The position numbers and the translations under genes are program-made. A DNA stretch of 64,000 nucleotides from Actinomadura craniellae (lineage in GTDB: Bacteria > Actinomycetota > Actinomycetes > Streptosporangiales > Streptosporangiaceae): contig NZ_QLYX01000003.1 in the NCBI RefSeq assembly GCF_003289645.1, forward strand, positions 434,001 through 498,000, in the 5' to 3' direction. Under the pieces are notes generated by a model. It was given only the letters and a program-made list of their open reading frames with translations, was not told the DNA's origin and ran no database searches. This document shows, piece after piece, positions 52,036 through 60,428 of this stretch. Within the stretch, counting starts at the first letter, position 1. Each line of letters begins with the position of its first letter.

Positions 52036-52052
52036 CCGTTCCGGGGGCGCCT

Positions 52053-52592
52053 GTGGAACCGCTGCCGGACCGGGCGGCCGAACTGCTGGCGTCGGTGGGG
52101 GCGCCGCCGCGGCTGGTGGCGCACCTGCGGCTGGTCCACGACGTGGCGCACCGGCTGACCGGCCGGCTGGCCGCCGCCTGGCCCGCCCTGGAGTTCGACC
52201 GGGCCGCGGTGCTGTTCGGGGCGGCGACGCACGACATCGGCAAGGCGCTGCACCCCGCGGAGCTGTCCGGGCCGGGCGCCGAGCACGAGCCCGCCGGCCA
52301 CCGGCTGCTGCTGGAGCGCGGCGTCCCCGAGGAACTCGCCCGGTTCGCCCGCGACCACGCCGCCTGGGACGCCCCGGGCGCCACGGTGGAGGACCTGCTG
52401 GTCAGCCTGGCCGACAAGGTGTGGAAGGGCAAGCGCGTCGAGGCTCTGGAGATGCTCCTGGTCGAGCGGCTGGCGGCGGTGGGCGGCCAGGAGCCGTGGG
52501 CGGCGTTCATGACGCTGGACGACATCCTGGCCGACCTCGCCGCCGGCGCCGACGCCCGCCTGGCCTACCAGTCCCGGCATCCCGTGGAGTGA
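52053..52592 (+). CDS. HD-domain phosphohydrolase
   Basis: A 179-residue metal-dependent hydrolase. HLRLVHDVAHRLTG, AATHDIGKALHPAEL (the HD pair), and FARDHAAWDAPGATVEDLLV then SLADKVWKGKR supply the H...HD...D pattern. GTG 52053 follows a GGGGGCG and is 18 bp after the TenA-like gene. Substrates of such small HD proteins are usually nucleotides; none can be assigned. Confidence 0.83.
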   Translation: MEPLPDRAAELLASVGAPPRLVAHLRLVHDVAHRLTGRLAAAWPALEFDRAAVLFGAATHDIGKALHPAELSGPGAEHEPAGHRLLLERGVPEELARFARDHAAWDAPGATVEDLLVSLADKVWKGKRVEALEMLLVERLAAVGGQEPWAAFMTLDDILADLAAGADARLAYQSRHPVE

Positions 52593-52654
52593 GAGGCGCG
52601 GTTGTCGGCGCCCGCCGGTACCGTGCGGGGACCGGACGCGGCGGGAGGGCGGGC

Positions 52655-53071
52655 ATGGGCACCTGGGACTACGGGCCGTTCGACAACGACAGCGCGCTGG
52701 ACCTGGTGGGGGACCTGGCCGACCGGCCGGCGGGCGAGACGGTGCCCGAGCTGCGGGCCACGATGCTCAAGGTGCTCGACGCCGGCAGTCCCGTCGACGC
52801 CTGGGAGATGAACCAGGCCCTCGCGGCCGCCTCCGTGGTGGCCGGGCGGATCGACCCCGCCCTGCTGGACGACGAGGACGAGGCCGAGGTGTGCGCCGGG
52901 CGGCTGGGCCCGGAGCTCGACGCCGAGTTCCGCGCCCTGGCCGTGCGCGTGTTCGACCGCGCGTTCCGGCCCGACGACAACGAGTGGTACGACCTGTGGG
53001 TCGAATCCGAAGCTCTCGACGAGGTCGAGGTGGCCCACGCCCCCTACCGCGCGGTCCTCTCCGGGAGCTGA
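52655..53071 (+). CDS. DUF4259 protein
   Basis: A 138-residue acidic protein beginning MGTWDYGPFDNDSALDLVGD, the typical N-terminus of DUF4259 (GTWGxGPFDND). The rest is helical, with LDDEDEAEVCAGRLGPEL. GCGGGAGG precedes the ATG. Function unknown. A strong hairpin follows downstream. Confidence 0.85.
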   Translation: MGTWDYGPFDNDSALDLVGDLADRPAGETVPELRATMLKVLDAGSPVDAWEMNQALAAASVVAGRIDPALLDDEDEAEVCAGRLGPELDAEFRALAVRVFDRAFRPDDNEWYDLWVESEALDEVEVAHAPYRAVLSGS

Positions 53072-53141
53072 GGCGTGTCTCCAAGTGAGGCCGACAGCCT
53101 CTGGCGGTACCACCGACGCCCGTCTCCGGCCCCTTGCTCGC

Positions 53142-53193
53142 GTGATCGTTGAGGATAGGTGGGGCTGGGGCCCCACCTATCCTCAACGATCAC
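53142..53193. terminator. 23-bp perfect hairpin between convergent genes
   Basis: 53142-53164 (starting GTGATCGTTGAGGATAGG) pairs perfectly with 53171-53193 around the loop CTGGGG. It stands between the DUF4259 gene and surE, so it may terminate from both sides. The sequence differs from the GATCCTTC family but has the same design. Confidence 0.8.
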
Positions 53194-53276
53194 CGGCGCA
53201 GGCGCTTGTGGCGGGCGGCCGGGTCCTGCGCGAGCGAGCCAGGATCATCGGCACTCGACCCACTTCGAAACACGCT

Positions 53277-54113
53277 TCAGGGGCGCGGCCAGCCGGGCGG
53301 GGCGGTGGACTCGCAGACCGGGGTCAGGAAGGTGTAGGTGGCGTAGCCCTGGGCGAGCAGCCCGGCGTCGCTGTCGGGCTCCTCGGACGGGTCGATCGCC
53401 TGGACCGAGGTGCGGAAGAACCCGTGGCCGGTCTCGGAGATCGTGGTCTGCACGGCACCGAAGCCGGCCAGCGGGGCCCGCCGCACGCCCCGTACCTTCT
53501 CGGGCGGGATGTTCGGCGCGTTGACGTTGCAGGTCACCAGCGCGCCCGAGGCCAGCATCGCCGTCAGCATCTCGGCGGCCACCGCCACCGCGGTGTCCCA
53601 GTACAGGCTGGGTCCCGTGTCGAGCGAGATGGCCAGTGCGGGCAGCCCGTTGGCGCGGGCGGTCAGCGCCGCGCCCACGGTGCCCGAGTGCAGGATGGCG
53701 TTCCCGGTGTTGGCGCCGTGGTTGACGCCCGACAGCACGATGTCCGGCGGGTCGCCGAAGGCGCCGTTGATCCCCACCAGGGCGATGTAGGCGGGGGCGG
53801 CGGACACCGCGTAGGCGGGAACGCCCTCCAGCGCGGGAATGTCCCGCTTGTCCACGATCACCCGGCCCTCGTGCTGCACCGAGGTCAGGCCGGCGCTGCT
53901 GCCGCTGGCCTCCTCCCGGGGCGCGGCGACCACGGCCTCCAACCCGGCCTCCTGGGCCAGCATCGCCAGCCGGTGCAGCCCCTCGGAGCTGATGCCGTCG
54001 TCGTTGGTCACCAGCGCCCGGCGGAACGTCTTCACCGGCTGTTTCAGCGCCCTCTCCCGGCTCGGGCAGAATTCGTCCTCCAGGCCCGGCCCGGCGCCGT
54101 CCTTCTCAGGCAT
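53277..54113 (-). CDS. surE: 5'/3'-nucleotidase SurE
   Basis: A 278-residue metal-dependent phosphatase acting on nucleoside monophosphates. The SurE metal ligands are visible as ALVTNDDGISSEGL (Asp-Asp), the Ser in EASGSSAGLTS and Asn in VLSGVNHGANTGNAILHSGT. About 30 extra residues precede the core. It lies 23 bp after a PfkB-type kinase gene, so a nucleoside kinase and a nucleotidase are encoded together. ATG start at 54113; the short upstream gap carries GGAGGAGGCC. Confidence 0.95.
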   Translation of the reverse strand: MPEKDGAGPGLEDEFCPSRERALKQPVKTFRRALVTNDDGISSEGLHRLAMLAQEAGLEAVVAAPREEASGSSAGLTSVQHEGRVIVDKRDIPALEGVPAYAVSAAPAYIALVGINGAFGDPPDIVLSGVNHGANTGNAILHSGTVGAALTARANGLPALAISLDTGPSLYWDTAVAVAAEMLTAMLASGALVTCNVNAPNIPPEKVRGVRRAPLAGFGAVQTTISETGHGFFRTSVQAIDPSEEPDSDAGLLAQGYATYTFLTPVCESTAPPGWPRP

Positions 54114-54136
54114 CAGGGGCCTCCTCCGTCACCCGG

Positions 54137-55117
54137 TCACGGCCGGGTCCGCTCGGCGAGCTCGCGCGGCGACAGGCACCAGCTCTGCCGCTCCCCGCCC
54201 TCGAGCGGGTGCAGCTCGACCTGCTGGGCGAGCCGGTGGGCGGCCCGCGGGTCGACGGTGCCCAGGCCGTGCCGGGTCACGTTCAGGGCGCCCGCGGCCA
54301 CCCCGAGCCGGATGGCGTCGTCGATGCAGAGGCCGGTGGCCAGCCCGGCGCTGATACCGGCCGTCATCGAGTCCCCGGCGCCGCGCGGCTCGACCGGTTC
54401 CAGGTCCGGCAGCGGCACGGCGTGCACCTCGTCGCCGATCAGCACCAGGGCCGGCCGGCCCTCCCGCGACACCACGACCGTGTCGGCGCCCTCCTCACGC
54501 AGCCGCCGCATGGCGGCGACCAGTTCGGCGGGCTCGTCCCGCTCGGCCCGGCCGTCCGCGATCAGCTCCTCGTGACTGATCTTGAGAACGTCCACCCCGG
54601 CGCACAGGCACGAGCCCAGCGGCTTCCCGGTCAGGTCGACGACGACCCGCCGGCCGTTGGCGCGCAGGTCGTGGCTGAGCCGCCGGTAGACGTCGGTGCG
54701 CACCAGGTGCGGCTCGGCGGGGCCGGACAGCAGGCAGACGTCGGCCGACAGCCCCTCGGCCAGCGCCACGTTGTAGAGCTGGTCCATTTCGTGCCGGGTG
54801 ACCGGGTCACCGGGCGACTGGGCGACGGTGGCGCGCGAGCCGCCGCGCCGGTCGTGCACGTAGGCGCTGTTGCGCCCGGTTCGGTGCACCGCGCGGGCGT
54901 CGATCCCCTCACACGAGATCAGCTCCCGCAGCACGGCCCCCGTCTCCCCGCCGAAGCAGCCGCACAGCACCGTGGGCACCCGGAGCGCGGACAGCACCCG
55001 GGCCTGCCAGACCCCCTGCCCGCCCGCGTGCAGGTGGACGTCCGGCCGGCCGTCCTCCTCCTCGATGGTGACCGTCAGCACGGGCACCGGCGCAAAGATC
55101 ATCGCTTTTACGGCCAT
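54137..55117 (-). CDS. PfkB-family sugar/nucleoside kinase
   Basis: A 326-residue kinase of the ribokinase/PfkB family. VHLHAGGQGVWQARVLSALR is the substrate region, and EPRGAGDSMTAGISAGLATG holds the catalytic base Asp and anion hole. VLKISHEELIAD and VVSREGRPALVL are typical inner segments. The family includes 1-phosphofructokinases and tagatose kinases; GQGVWQAR resembles the 1-phosphofructokinase group. Unusual: four Cys within LCGCFGG, ISCEGID and SCLCAG. ATG 55117 with gene order kinase then surE. Confidence 0.88.
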   Translation of the reverse strand: MAVKAMIFAPVPVLTVTIEEEDGRPDVHLHAGGQGVWQARVLSALRVPTVLCGCFGGETGAVLRELISCEGIDARAVHRTGRNSAYVHDRRGGSRATVAQSPGDPVTRHEMDQLYNVALAEGLSADVCLLSGPAEPHLVRTDVYRRLSHDLRANGRRVVVDLTGKPLGSCLCAGVDVLKISHEELIADGRAERDEPAELVAAMRRLREEGADTVVVSREGRPALVLIGDEVHAVPLPDLEPVEPRGAGDSMTAGISAGLATGLCIDDAIRLGVAAGALNVTRHGLGTVDPRAAHRLAQQVELHPLEGGERQSWCLSPRELAERTRP

Positions 55118-55365
55118 GGCTCCCCCGATCCTTCAGCCGTTCTGGTGCTCCCCGCCAGATCCGGGCTCATGCACGCTCAGGGGATCGGGTTGCGCAGGCC
55201 CCCGGCGACGGGGCGCCAGGACACGACCGGCGGGTGGGGGCGGAGCACACCACCCCCACCCGGGAGCTCAGGCCCTGCTCATGGACGCCGGAGCCTCCTC
55301 GGTCGCTGCGCGGGTCGCTCGTCCCTCGCGGTCCACTCCGCTCCCTCGTCGGCTCAGGCGTCGGC
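55118..55365. other. Intergenic region with a degenerate GATCCTTC half-site
   Basis: About 250 bp between the PfkB gene (whose start faces away) and the exporter permease stop. GATCCTTCAGCC at 55127-55138 resembles the hairpin family, but only a short CCCCGATCC/GGGGATCGGG complement follows. No gene is evident. Confidence 0.35.
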
Positions 55366-56547
55366 TCAGGCGTCGCGGAAGGCGTCGGCGAGTCTGATGC
55401 GGGTGCCGGTGCGCAGGACGGAGTTGCGGTAGATCCGGCCGGCCAGCTGGATCATCAGGGCGATCAGCAGCACGGTGAGCGTGAGCGTCAGCGCGACCTG
55501 CCAGGCGGGGACGTCGAACGCGGCGCGCATCGGCATCAGCGTGGGGGAGAAGAACGGGATCAGCGACAGGAGTTCCACCAGCCCGCTGTCGGGGTCCGCC
55601 GGCAGCACCGAGACCCCGATCACGTACGGCACGATGATCAGCATCATCACGGGGGTGACCACCCCGTTGGCGTCCTCCTGCCGGGACACCAGCGACCCCA
55701 GGGCCGCGAACATCAGCGCGTACATCACGTACCCCAGCAGGAACCACACCAGCGCCCAGAAACCGGCCCAGGTGATGACCGAGGCCGGGATGGAGAAGAG
55801 CCCGGTGACCTGCGCGCTGACGACCCCGGCGACGACCACGAGGAGCATCTGCACCGTGCCGACGACCCCGATGCCCAGCACCTTGCCGAACAACAGCTGC
55901 GTCGGCCTGATCGAGGTCAGCAGCAGTTCGACGACCCGGCTGGACTTCTCCTCCACCACGCCCTGGACCACCGTCTGCCCGTAGACCAGCAGGATCAGGT
56001 ACACCAGGATCCCGGCGAACATGCCGAGGCCGATCCGCTCCCCGAACCCCTCGGCCTGCGGGTCCAGCCGCTGGACGTCGACCTTCGCGGCGGCCGCCGC
56101 CCGGTTGGCCGCGGCCGGGTCGCCCCCGGTGCGGGCGATCTCGGCGTCGAGCGCGGTCTGCCGGGCGATCGAGGCGAGCGCGGCCTGCAGCGCGGGGTCC
56201 AGTTGCCGCTTCACCACGGCCTTGGGCGCCGTGGCCGTGCCGGTGACGAACACGTCCAGCTCGCCGTCCAGGACCTGCTTTTCGCCGGTGGCGGCGGGCA
56301 CGGTGCGCGTCTCGACGTCCTCGCCGAGGGCGTCCGCGGCGGCGGCCAGCGGCCGGGCCAGCGCGGGGTCGGTGACGCCGACGGTGACGGCCGAGCTGCC
56401 GCCGATCAGGGTGAAGATGACGGAGCCGCCGATGACGGTGACCAGCATCAGCCCGGTGAAGATCAGGAACATCTTCGACAGGATGCGGGTCTCGATCTCG
56501 CGGCGGGTGACCAGGAGGACGGCCTGCCGTGCGCTCAGCGCGCTCAT
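55366..56547 (-). CDS. ABC-2 type permease (NatB-like)
   Basis: A 393-residue exporter permease. One N-terminal helix (MFLIFTGLMLVTVIGGSVIF) is followed by an extracytoplasmic domain with a helical Ala-rich segment (residues 100-190) and five or six helices after residue 195, including YGQTVVQGVVEEKSSRVVEL then LLTSIRPTQLLFGK, the ABC2-membrane_3 signature. The ATG overlaps the ATPase stop (ATGA). Probable substrates are ions, drugs or lipids, as in NatAB. Confidence 0.9.
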   Translation of the reverse strand: MSALSARQAVLLVTRREIETRILSKMFLIFTGLMLVTVIGGSVIFTLIGGSSAVTVGVTDPALARPLAAAADALGEDVETRTVPAATGEKQVLDGELDVFVTGTATAPKAVVKRQLDPALQAALASIARQTALDAEIARTGGDPAAANRAAAAAKVDVQRLDPQAEGFGERIGLGMFAGILVYLILLVYGQTVVQGVVEEKSSRVVELLLTSIRPTQLLFGKVLGIGVVGTVQMLLVVVAGVVSAQVTGLFSIPASVITWAGFWALVWFLLGYVMYALMFAALGSLVSRQEDANGVVTPVMMLIIVPYVIGVSVLPADPDSGLVELLSLIPFFSPTLMPMRAAFDVPAWQVALTLTLTVLLIALMIQLAGRIYRNSVLRTGTRIRLADAFRDA

Positions 56548-57458
56548 CGCGTGTCTTCCTTCTGGTCGTCGGCCACCACGTGCCGGAACAGCTCGGTGAG
56601 GGAGGGGCGGCGGCGGACGAACTCGCGGACCGGCCCGGTGGCCAGCGCCGCCCGCAGCACGGCCTGGTCGTCGGCGCCGGGTTCGGTTTCCAGGACGGTG
56701 ACCGTGCCCTCCCGGCCCACCACCTGGATGCCCGGCAACCCGTCCGCCCAGCCGTCGGGCGCCTCGGGGGCGTCCACCAGGAGCTGGACCGTTCCGCCCG
56801 TGCGCAGCTCGTCCACGGTGCCGGCGGCGACCATCCGGCCGGCGCTCACGATGCCCACCCGGTCGCACTGCCGCTCGACCAGGTCGAGCTGGTGGCTGGA
56901 GAACACCACCGGGACGCCCTCGCCGGCCTTCTCCCGCAGTACGTCGCTCATCACGTCCACGGCCACCGGGTCCAGCCCGGAGAACGGCTCGTCGAGCACC
57001 AGGACCTCGGGGTCGTGGACCAGCGCGGCGGCGAGCTGGACGCGCTGCTGGTTGCCCAGGCTGAGCTTCTGCACGTCGTCGCCGCGGCGGCCCGCGACGC
57101 CGAGCCGCTCCGTCCACGCCTCCATCGACCGCCGGGCGTCGGCCGCCGACAGCCCGTGCAGCCGGGCCAGGTAGACCAGCTGTTCGCCGACCTTCATCCG
57201 CGGGTAGAGCCCGCGCTCCTCCGGCATGTAACCGATCCGGCGCCTGCTCTCCAGCCCGAGCGGCTCGCCCCGCCAGCGGACCTCGCCGGAGTCGGCGGCC
57301 AGCACGCCGAGCACGATCCGCATGGTCGTGGTCTTGCCGGCCCCGTTGCTCCCGACGAACCCGAATATCTCTCCGGCGCGGACCTCGAACGTCATCTCCC
57401 GCAGGGCGACCACGTCTCCGAACCGCTTGGAGACAGCATTGATCTCCAACGCATTCAT
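56544..57458 (-). CDS. ABC exporter ATPase (NatA-like)
   Basis: A 304-residue ATPase. Walker A is GSNGAGKTTTMRI; the signature region LSLGNQQRVQLAAALV replaces SGG by LGN, as is usual in this subgroup; Walker B is VLVLDEPFSGLDP, and the switch is FSSHQLDLVERQC. The C-terminal 80 residues are a DUF4162-like domain. Starts at ATG 57458. Divergent from the Phd antitoxin gene. Confidence 0.92.
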   Translation of the reverse strand: MNALEINAVSKRFGDVVALREMTFEVRAGEIFGFVGSNGAGKTTTMRIVLGVLAADSGEVRWRGEPLGLESRRRIGYMPEERGLYPRMKVGEQLVYLARLHGLSAADARRSMEAWTERLGVAGRRGDDVQKLSLGNQQRVQLAAALVHDPEVLVLDEPFSGLDPVAVDVMSDVLREKAGEGVPVVFSSHQLDLVERQCDRVGIVSAGRMVAAGTVDELRTGGTVQLLVDAPEAPDGWADGLPGIQVVGREGTVTVLETEPGADDQAVLRAALATGPVREFVRRRPSLTELFRHVVADDQKEDTR

Positions 57459-57570
57459 GCCGGGAACTTTTCCACCTTTAAGTCACATTCAGAACACACC
57501 TGACATTCCATGGGATGGGCGGCCCGCCCGTCTCCGTAACGCCTTCGAGTCACTGGTGCCACTCGGTAGC

Positions 57571-57597
57571 ACCGGGTGGCACCGGGTGGCACCGGGG
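57571..57597. repeat. Short tandem repeat in the antitoxin promoter
   Basis: ACCGGGTGGC occurs twice at 57571-57590, followed by a partial third copy, after GGTGCCACTCGGTAGCACC, a partly symmetric element. Located 15-40 bp upstream of the antitoxin ATG, so a possible operator for its autoregulation. Confidence 0.5.
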
Positions 57598-57611
57598 AGT
57601 ACGATGGGTGG

Positions 57612-57878
57612 ATGACCGCACCGGATGAGATCACTCAGCGGGACCTCCGGGGGAGATCCGGGGAGATCATGGACGCCGTCGAGCACGGCGAGGCCTTCAT
57701 CGTCACCCGCAACGGAACCCCGATCGGGGAACTGATCCCGCTGCGCCGCCGCCGGACGGTGACGCGCGAGCAGTTTGCGGCCATGTCCGCGAACGCACCG
57801 GTCATCGACGCCGACCGGTTCCGCGCCGACCTGGACTCGATCACCGACACCGAGCTGTCAGATCCCTATGCGCGGTGA
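57612..57878 (+). CDS. Phd/YefM-type antitoxin
   Basis: An 88-residue antitoxin. ITQRDLRGRSGEIMDAVEHG and EAFIVTRNGTPIGELIPL are the Phd/YefM DNA-binding fold; the C-terminal acidic tail (DADRFRADLDSITDTELSD) should wrap the toxin. ATG 57612 is used; GGATGGGTGG is a weak ribosome site. The toxin gene starts 11 bp before its stop. Confidence 0.9.
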   Translation: MTAPDEITQRDLRGRSGEIMDAVEHGEAFIVTRNGTPIGELIPLRRRRTVTREQFAAMSANAPVIDADRFRADLDSITDTELSDPYAR

Positions 57879-58287
57879 GACGCACGGGCTGCTGGACACC
57901 AACATCCTGATCCTCCGGCGGGAGATCGACCACGCCGAACTCCCCGACATCGTGTCCATCAGCGCCATCACCCTGGCCGAGCTCTCGGCGGGCCCCCACC
58001 ACACCGACGATCCTCGGGAGCGCGCCCGCCGTCTCGACGTGCTGCAACGCACCGAGGCCGAGTTCGACCCCCTGCCCTTCGACGCCGAGGCCGCCCGGGC
58101 CTTCGGGCGGGTCTCGGCGGCGGTTCTGGCGACCGGCCGCAAACCGCGTGGCCGCGTACCCGATCTCATGATCGCGAGTGTCGCCATCGCCCACCGTCTC
58201 CCGCTGTTCACCACCAATCCCGGCGACTTCGAGGGACTCCAGGACCTGCTGGCGGTCATGCCGGTGAAGCATCCCCACACCGGCTGA
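57868..58287 (+). CDS. PIN-domain toxin (VapC type)
   Basis: A 139-residue PIN nuclease with all four acids: Asp in GLLDTNILI, Glu in LAELSAG, Asp in RVPDLMIASVAIAHRLPL and Asp in TTNPGDFEGL. Partner of the Phd-type antitoxin whose gene it overlaps by 11 bp. RNA cleavage, often of tRNA, is the family activity. Confidence 0.92.
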   Translation: MRGETHGLLDTNILILRREIDHAELPDIVSISAITLAELSAGPHHTDDPRERARRLDVLQRTEAEFDPLPFDAEAARAFGRVSAAVLATGRKPRGRVPDLMIASVAIAHRLPLFTTNPGDFEGLQDLLAVMPVKHPHTG

Positions 58288-58346
58288 CGGGCATCGCCCG
58301 GCGACCCGTACCTCGCCATCCGGGTGGTACCCGAGTCGGTGGGCGG

Positions 58347-59039
58347 TCAGAAGTGGTGGAGCAGGTCGGGGAAGGCGGTCAGGTGGAGGACGCGGTCGTC
58401 GGTCGGGTCGAGTTCGTCGTGTTCCAGGACCCAGGTGTGCTCGTAGGGGATGAACACCGCGTTCATCCCGGCTCGGCGGGCGGGGAGGATGTCGGACTTG
58501 GGGGAGTTGCCGATCATCCAGGTCTCGGCCGGCGTCAGGGTGTGCTGGGCGGTGAGCCGCAGGTAGGTGTCGGTGTCCTTCTCGCGCACGATGTGGACGT
58601 GCCCGAAGTGCGGGGCGAGCTGTGAGGCGTCCAGCTTGCGCTGCTGCTCCTCCGGGTCGCCCTTGGTGAGCAGTAGCAGGTCGTGCCGGGAGCCGAGGTC
58701 GGCGAGCGTGTCGGCGACCCCGGGCATCGGCTCCACCCGGTGCTCGGCGATCGCCACGGCCAGGGCCTCGATCTCGCGGCGTTCCCGCTCGTCGACCGGC
58801 CGCTCGTACAGCCGCTCGAAGCACTCGCCCAGGCTGCGCAGCAGCACCTTGGACCCGTACCCGTGGACGACCGCGTTGGCGCGCTCGATGTCGTCGAGGA
58901 TCGTCCGCAACTCGACCTTCCCCAGGGTGGGGTGCGCCAGCCAGTCGAGGTAGTCGTCGATGACCCGCTCGAACAGGATGTTGTTCTCCCAGAGCGTGTC
59001 ATCGGCATCGAAGATCAGCACTTGCCGGCGCAGCCGCAT
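58347..59039 (-). CDS. HAD-superfamily phosphatase
   Basis: A 230-residue hydrolase of the haloacid dehalogenase superfamily. IFDADDTLWENNILF is motif I (nucleophile and acid Asp), LLLTKGDPEEQQRKL motif II with Lys, and MIGNSPKSDILPARRAGM motif III. The cap is helical (residues 20-100). GGGGAGG precedes the ATG at 59039. Substrate unknown; stands alone between the toxin pair and the methyltransferase. Confidence 0.9.
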   Translation of the reverse strand: MRLRRQVLIFDADDTLWENNILFERVIDDYLDWLAHPTLGKVELRTILDDIERANAVVHGYGSKVLLRSLGECFERLYERPVDERERREIEALAVAIAEHRVEPMPGVADTLADLGSRHDLLLLTKGDPEEQQRKLDASQLAPHFGHVHIVREKDTDTYLRLTAQHTLTPAETWMIGNSPKSDILPARRAGMNAVFIPYEHTWVLEHDELDPTDDRVLHLTAFPDLLHHF

Positions 59040-59127
59040 CGGCCTCCCCTTCCTCCGGGTGGAATTCCAGGTCGAACCTAGGTCATACGTAGTACGGCCG
59101 CCACGGGTTTTACCGTGAAACGGCGGT

Positions 59128-59817
59128 TCACCGGCGCGGTTCGTAGTAGGAGTCCACCGCGGGCTGGCCGGTGTAGTTGGGCCCGGCCCGGTCGTCGGCG
59201 CCCAGGTAGCGGTAGGGCGGGTCGAGGTCCCGCCGTCCCCGGCACACCACCCGGCGCCGCCGGGAGACGTACTCCAGCCCGGCCGCCCGGAGCGCGGCGG
59301 TGAGCCGCCGCCCGGCCGGCGCGCCACCGGCGAGGCGGACGGACCCGGGGTCGAAGCTGGCGACCGCCAGACCGTCCGGCGCCAGCCAGGACGCGATCCG
59401 GGCCAGCGCCCCGAGCTTGTCGCCCACGTAGTGCAGGCCGTGCACGCACGTCACCAGATCCACCGGGCGCCCGGGCTCCCAGGCCGTCACCGAGGCGGTC
59501 ACCAGCCGCACCGCCGGCGGTGCGGGCGCGAAGTGGCCGACCAGGTCGACGCCGACCAGGTCGGCACGGGCGTCCAGCCCCTCGTCCGCCAGCCGGAGCG
59601 CCACCTCGGTCAGCGCCCGCCCCTCGCCGCAGCACAGGTCCACCCAGCACACCCGGTCGCGTCGCGCCAGCCGCTCCCGGATCTCGCCGAGAACGTCGAT
59701 GCCCAGCTCCCGGCCGTAACCGGCCAGCCGGCGCTCCCGGTTCATCGCACGGTTGGCCACCACCGCCGACCGCTCCAGCGCCGCGTCGCCCAGCAGCCGC
59801 ACAGGTTCGTCGTCCAT
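59128..59817 (-). CDS. SAM-dependent methyltransferase
   Basis: A 229-residue class I methyltransferase. VCWVDLCCGEGRALTEVALR is motif I, VGVDLVGHF motif II-like, LVTCVHGLHYVGDKLGALAR motif IV. GGAAGG lies 9 bases before ATG 59817 (alternative ATG 59826 has no spacing). The C-terminal part (LDPPYRYLGADDRAGPNYTG, SYYEPRR) is not typical. Substrate unknown. Confidence 0.82.
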   Translation of the reverse strand: MDDEPVRLLGDAALERSAVVANRAMNRERRLAGYGRELGIDVLGEIRERLARRDRVCWVDLCCGEGRALTEVALRLADEGLDARADLVGVDLVGHFAPAPPAVRLVTASVTAWEPGRPVDLVTCVHGLHYVGDKLGALARIASWLAPDGLAVASFDPGSVRLAGGAPAGRRLTAALRAAGLEYVSRRRRVVCRGRRDLDPPYRYLGADDRAGPNYTGQPAVDSYYEPRR

Positions 59818-60016
59818 CGCCGACATCCTTCCGCACCGGGTGCCACGAGCCGGCCGTCCGGTTCCGTCGCCCTCGCCCGGAGCGGGATGCCCGGCGGCCA
59901 GGGCCCGCGCGCGTCTCCTCCACACCCCGGCAGGTCAGCAGGGTCAGGGCGGGAAGGGTGAGCCGTGCGGCGGTGCGCCGGGGGTTGACGGCGGGGCGTC
60001 GCGGGCGGTTGAGTGG

Positions 60017-60039
60017 ATATGTGAACAGCTCTTCAGATG
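60017..60039. promoter_or_regulatory. SmtB-type operator overlapping the regulator start
   Basis: ATATGTGAACAGCTCTTCAG with a perfect TGAA-N6-TTCA core (60022-60035) closely resembles operators of zinc-sensing SmtB proteins. It covers the GTG start of the ArsR/SmtB gene, so the true start could be GTG 60048. Confidence 0.6.
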
Positions 60040-60428
60040 TTCCGGCCGTGGACATCGACGGCTGCGCCGTCCGGGTGGTGGACGCGGCCCGGGTCGCCTC
60101 GGTGTGCGAGCGGATGCCGGCCGACCGCGACGTGGTCGACACCGCCGACGTCTTCGGCCTGCTGTCGGACCCCAAGCGGCTGCGGATGCTGATGGCGCTG
60201 CTCGACGGGGAACTGTGCGTGTGCGACCTGGCCGCGGTGAGCGGGCTGAGCGAGTCGGCGGCCTCCCACGCGCTGCGCCTGCTGCGGGCGCACCGGGTGG
60301 TGTCCGTCCGCCGGGCCGGGCGGATGGCCTACTACCGGCTCGACGACGCCCACGTGCGGATGCTGCTGGACGTGGCCGTCGCGCACATCGAGCACACCGA
60401 AGCCGTGCACCCCGAACGGGAGCTGTGA
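60021..60428 (+). CDS. ArsR/SmtB-family metal-sensing repressor
   Basis: A 135-residue winged-helix repressor. LLSDPKRLRMLMALLDGELC then VCDLAAVSGLSESAASHALRL contain the helix-turn-helix and the ELCVCD motif typical of metal-sensing members; the C-terminal helix DVAVAHIEHTEAVHP resembles the alpha-5 zinc site (Asp, His, His, Glu). Zinc, cadmium or cobalt is a reasonable ligand. It overlaps the CDF transporter by one base (TGATG) and very likely represses it. GTG 60048 is an alternative start. Confidence 0.88.
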   Translation: MNSSSDVPAVDIDGCAVRVVDAARVASVCERMPADRDVVDTADVFGLLSDPKRLRMLMALLDGELCVCDLAAVSGLSESAASHALRLLRAHRVVSVRRAGRMAYYRLDDAHVRMLLDVAVAHIEHTEAVHPEREL

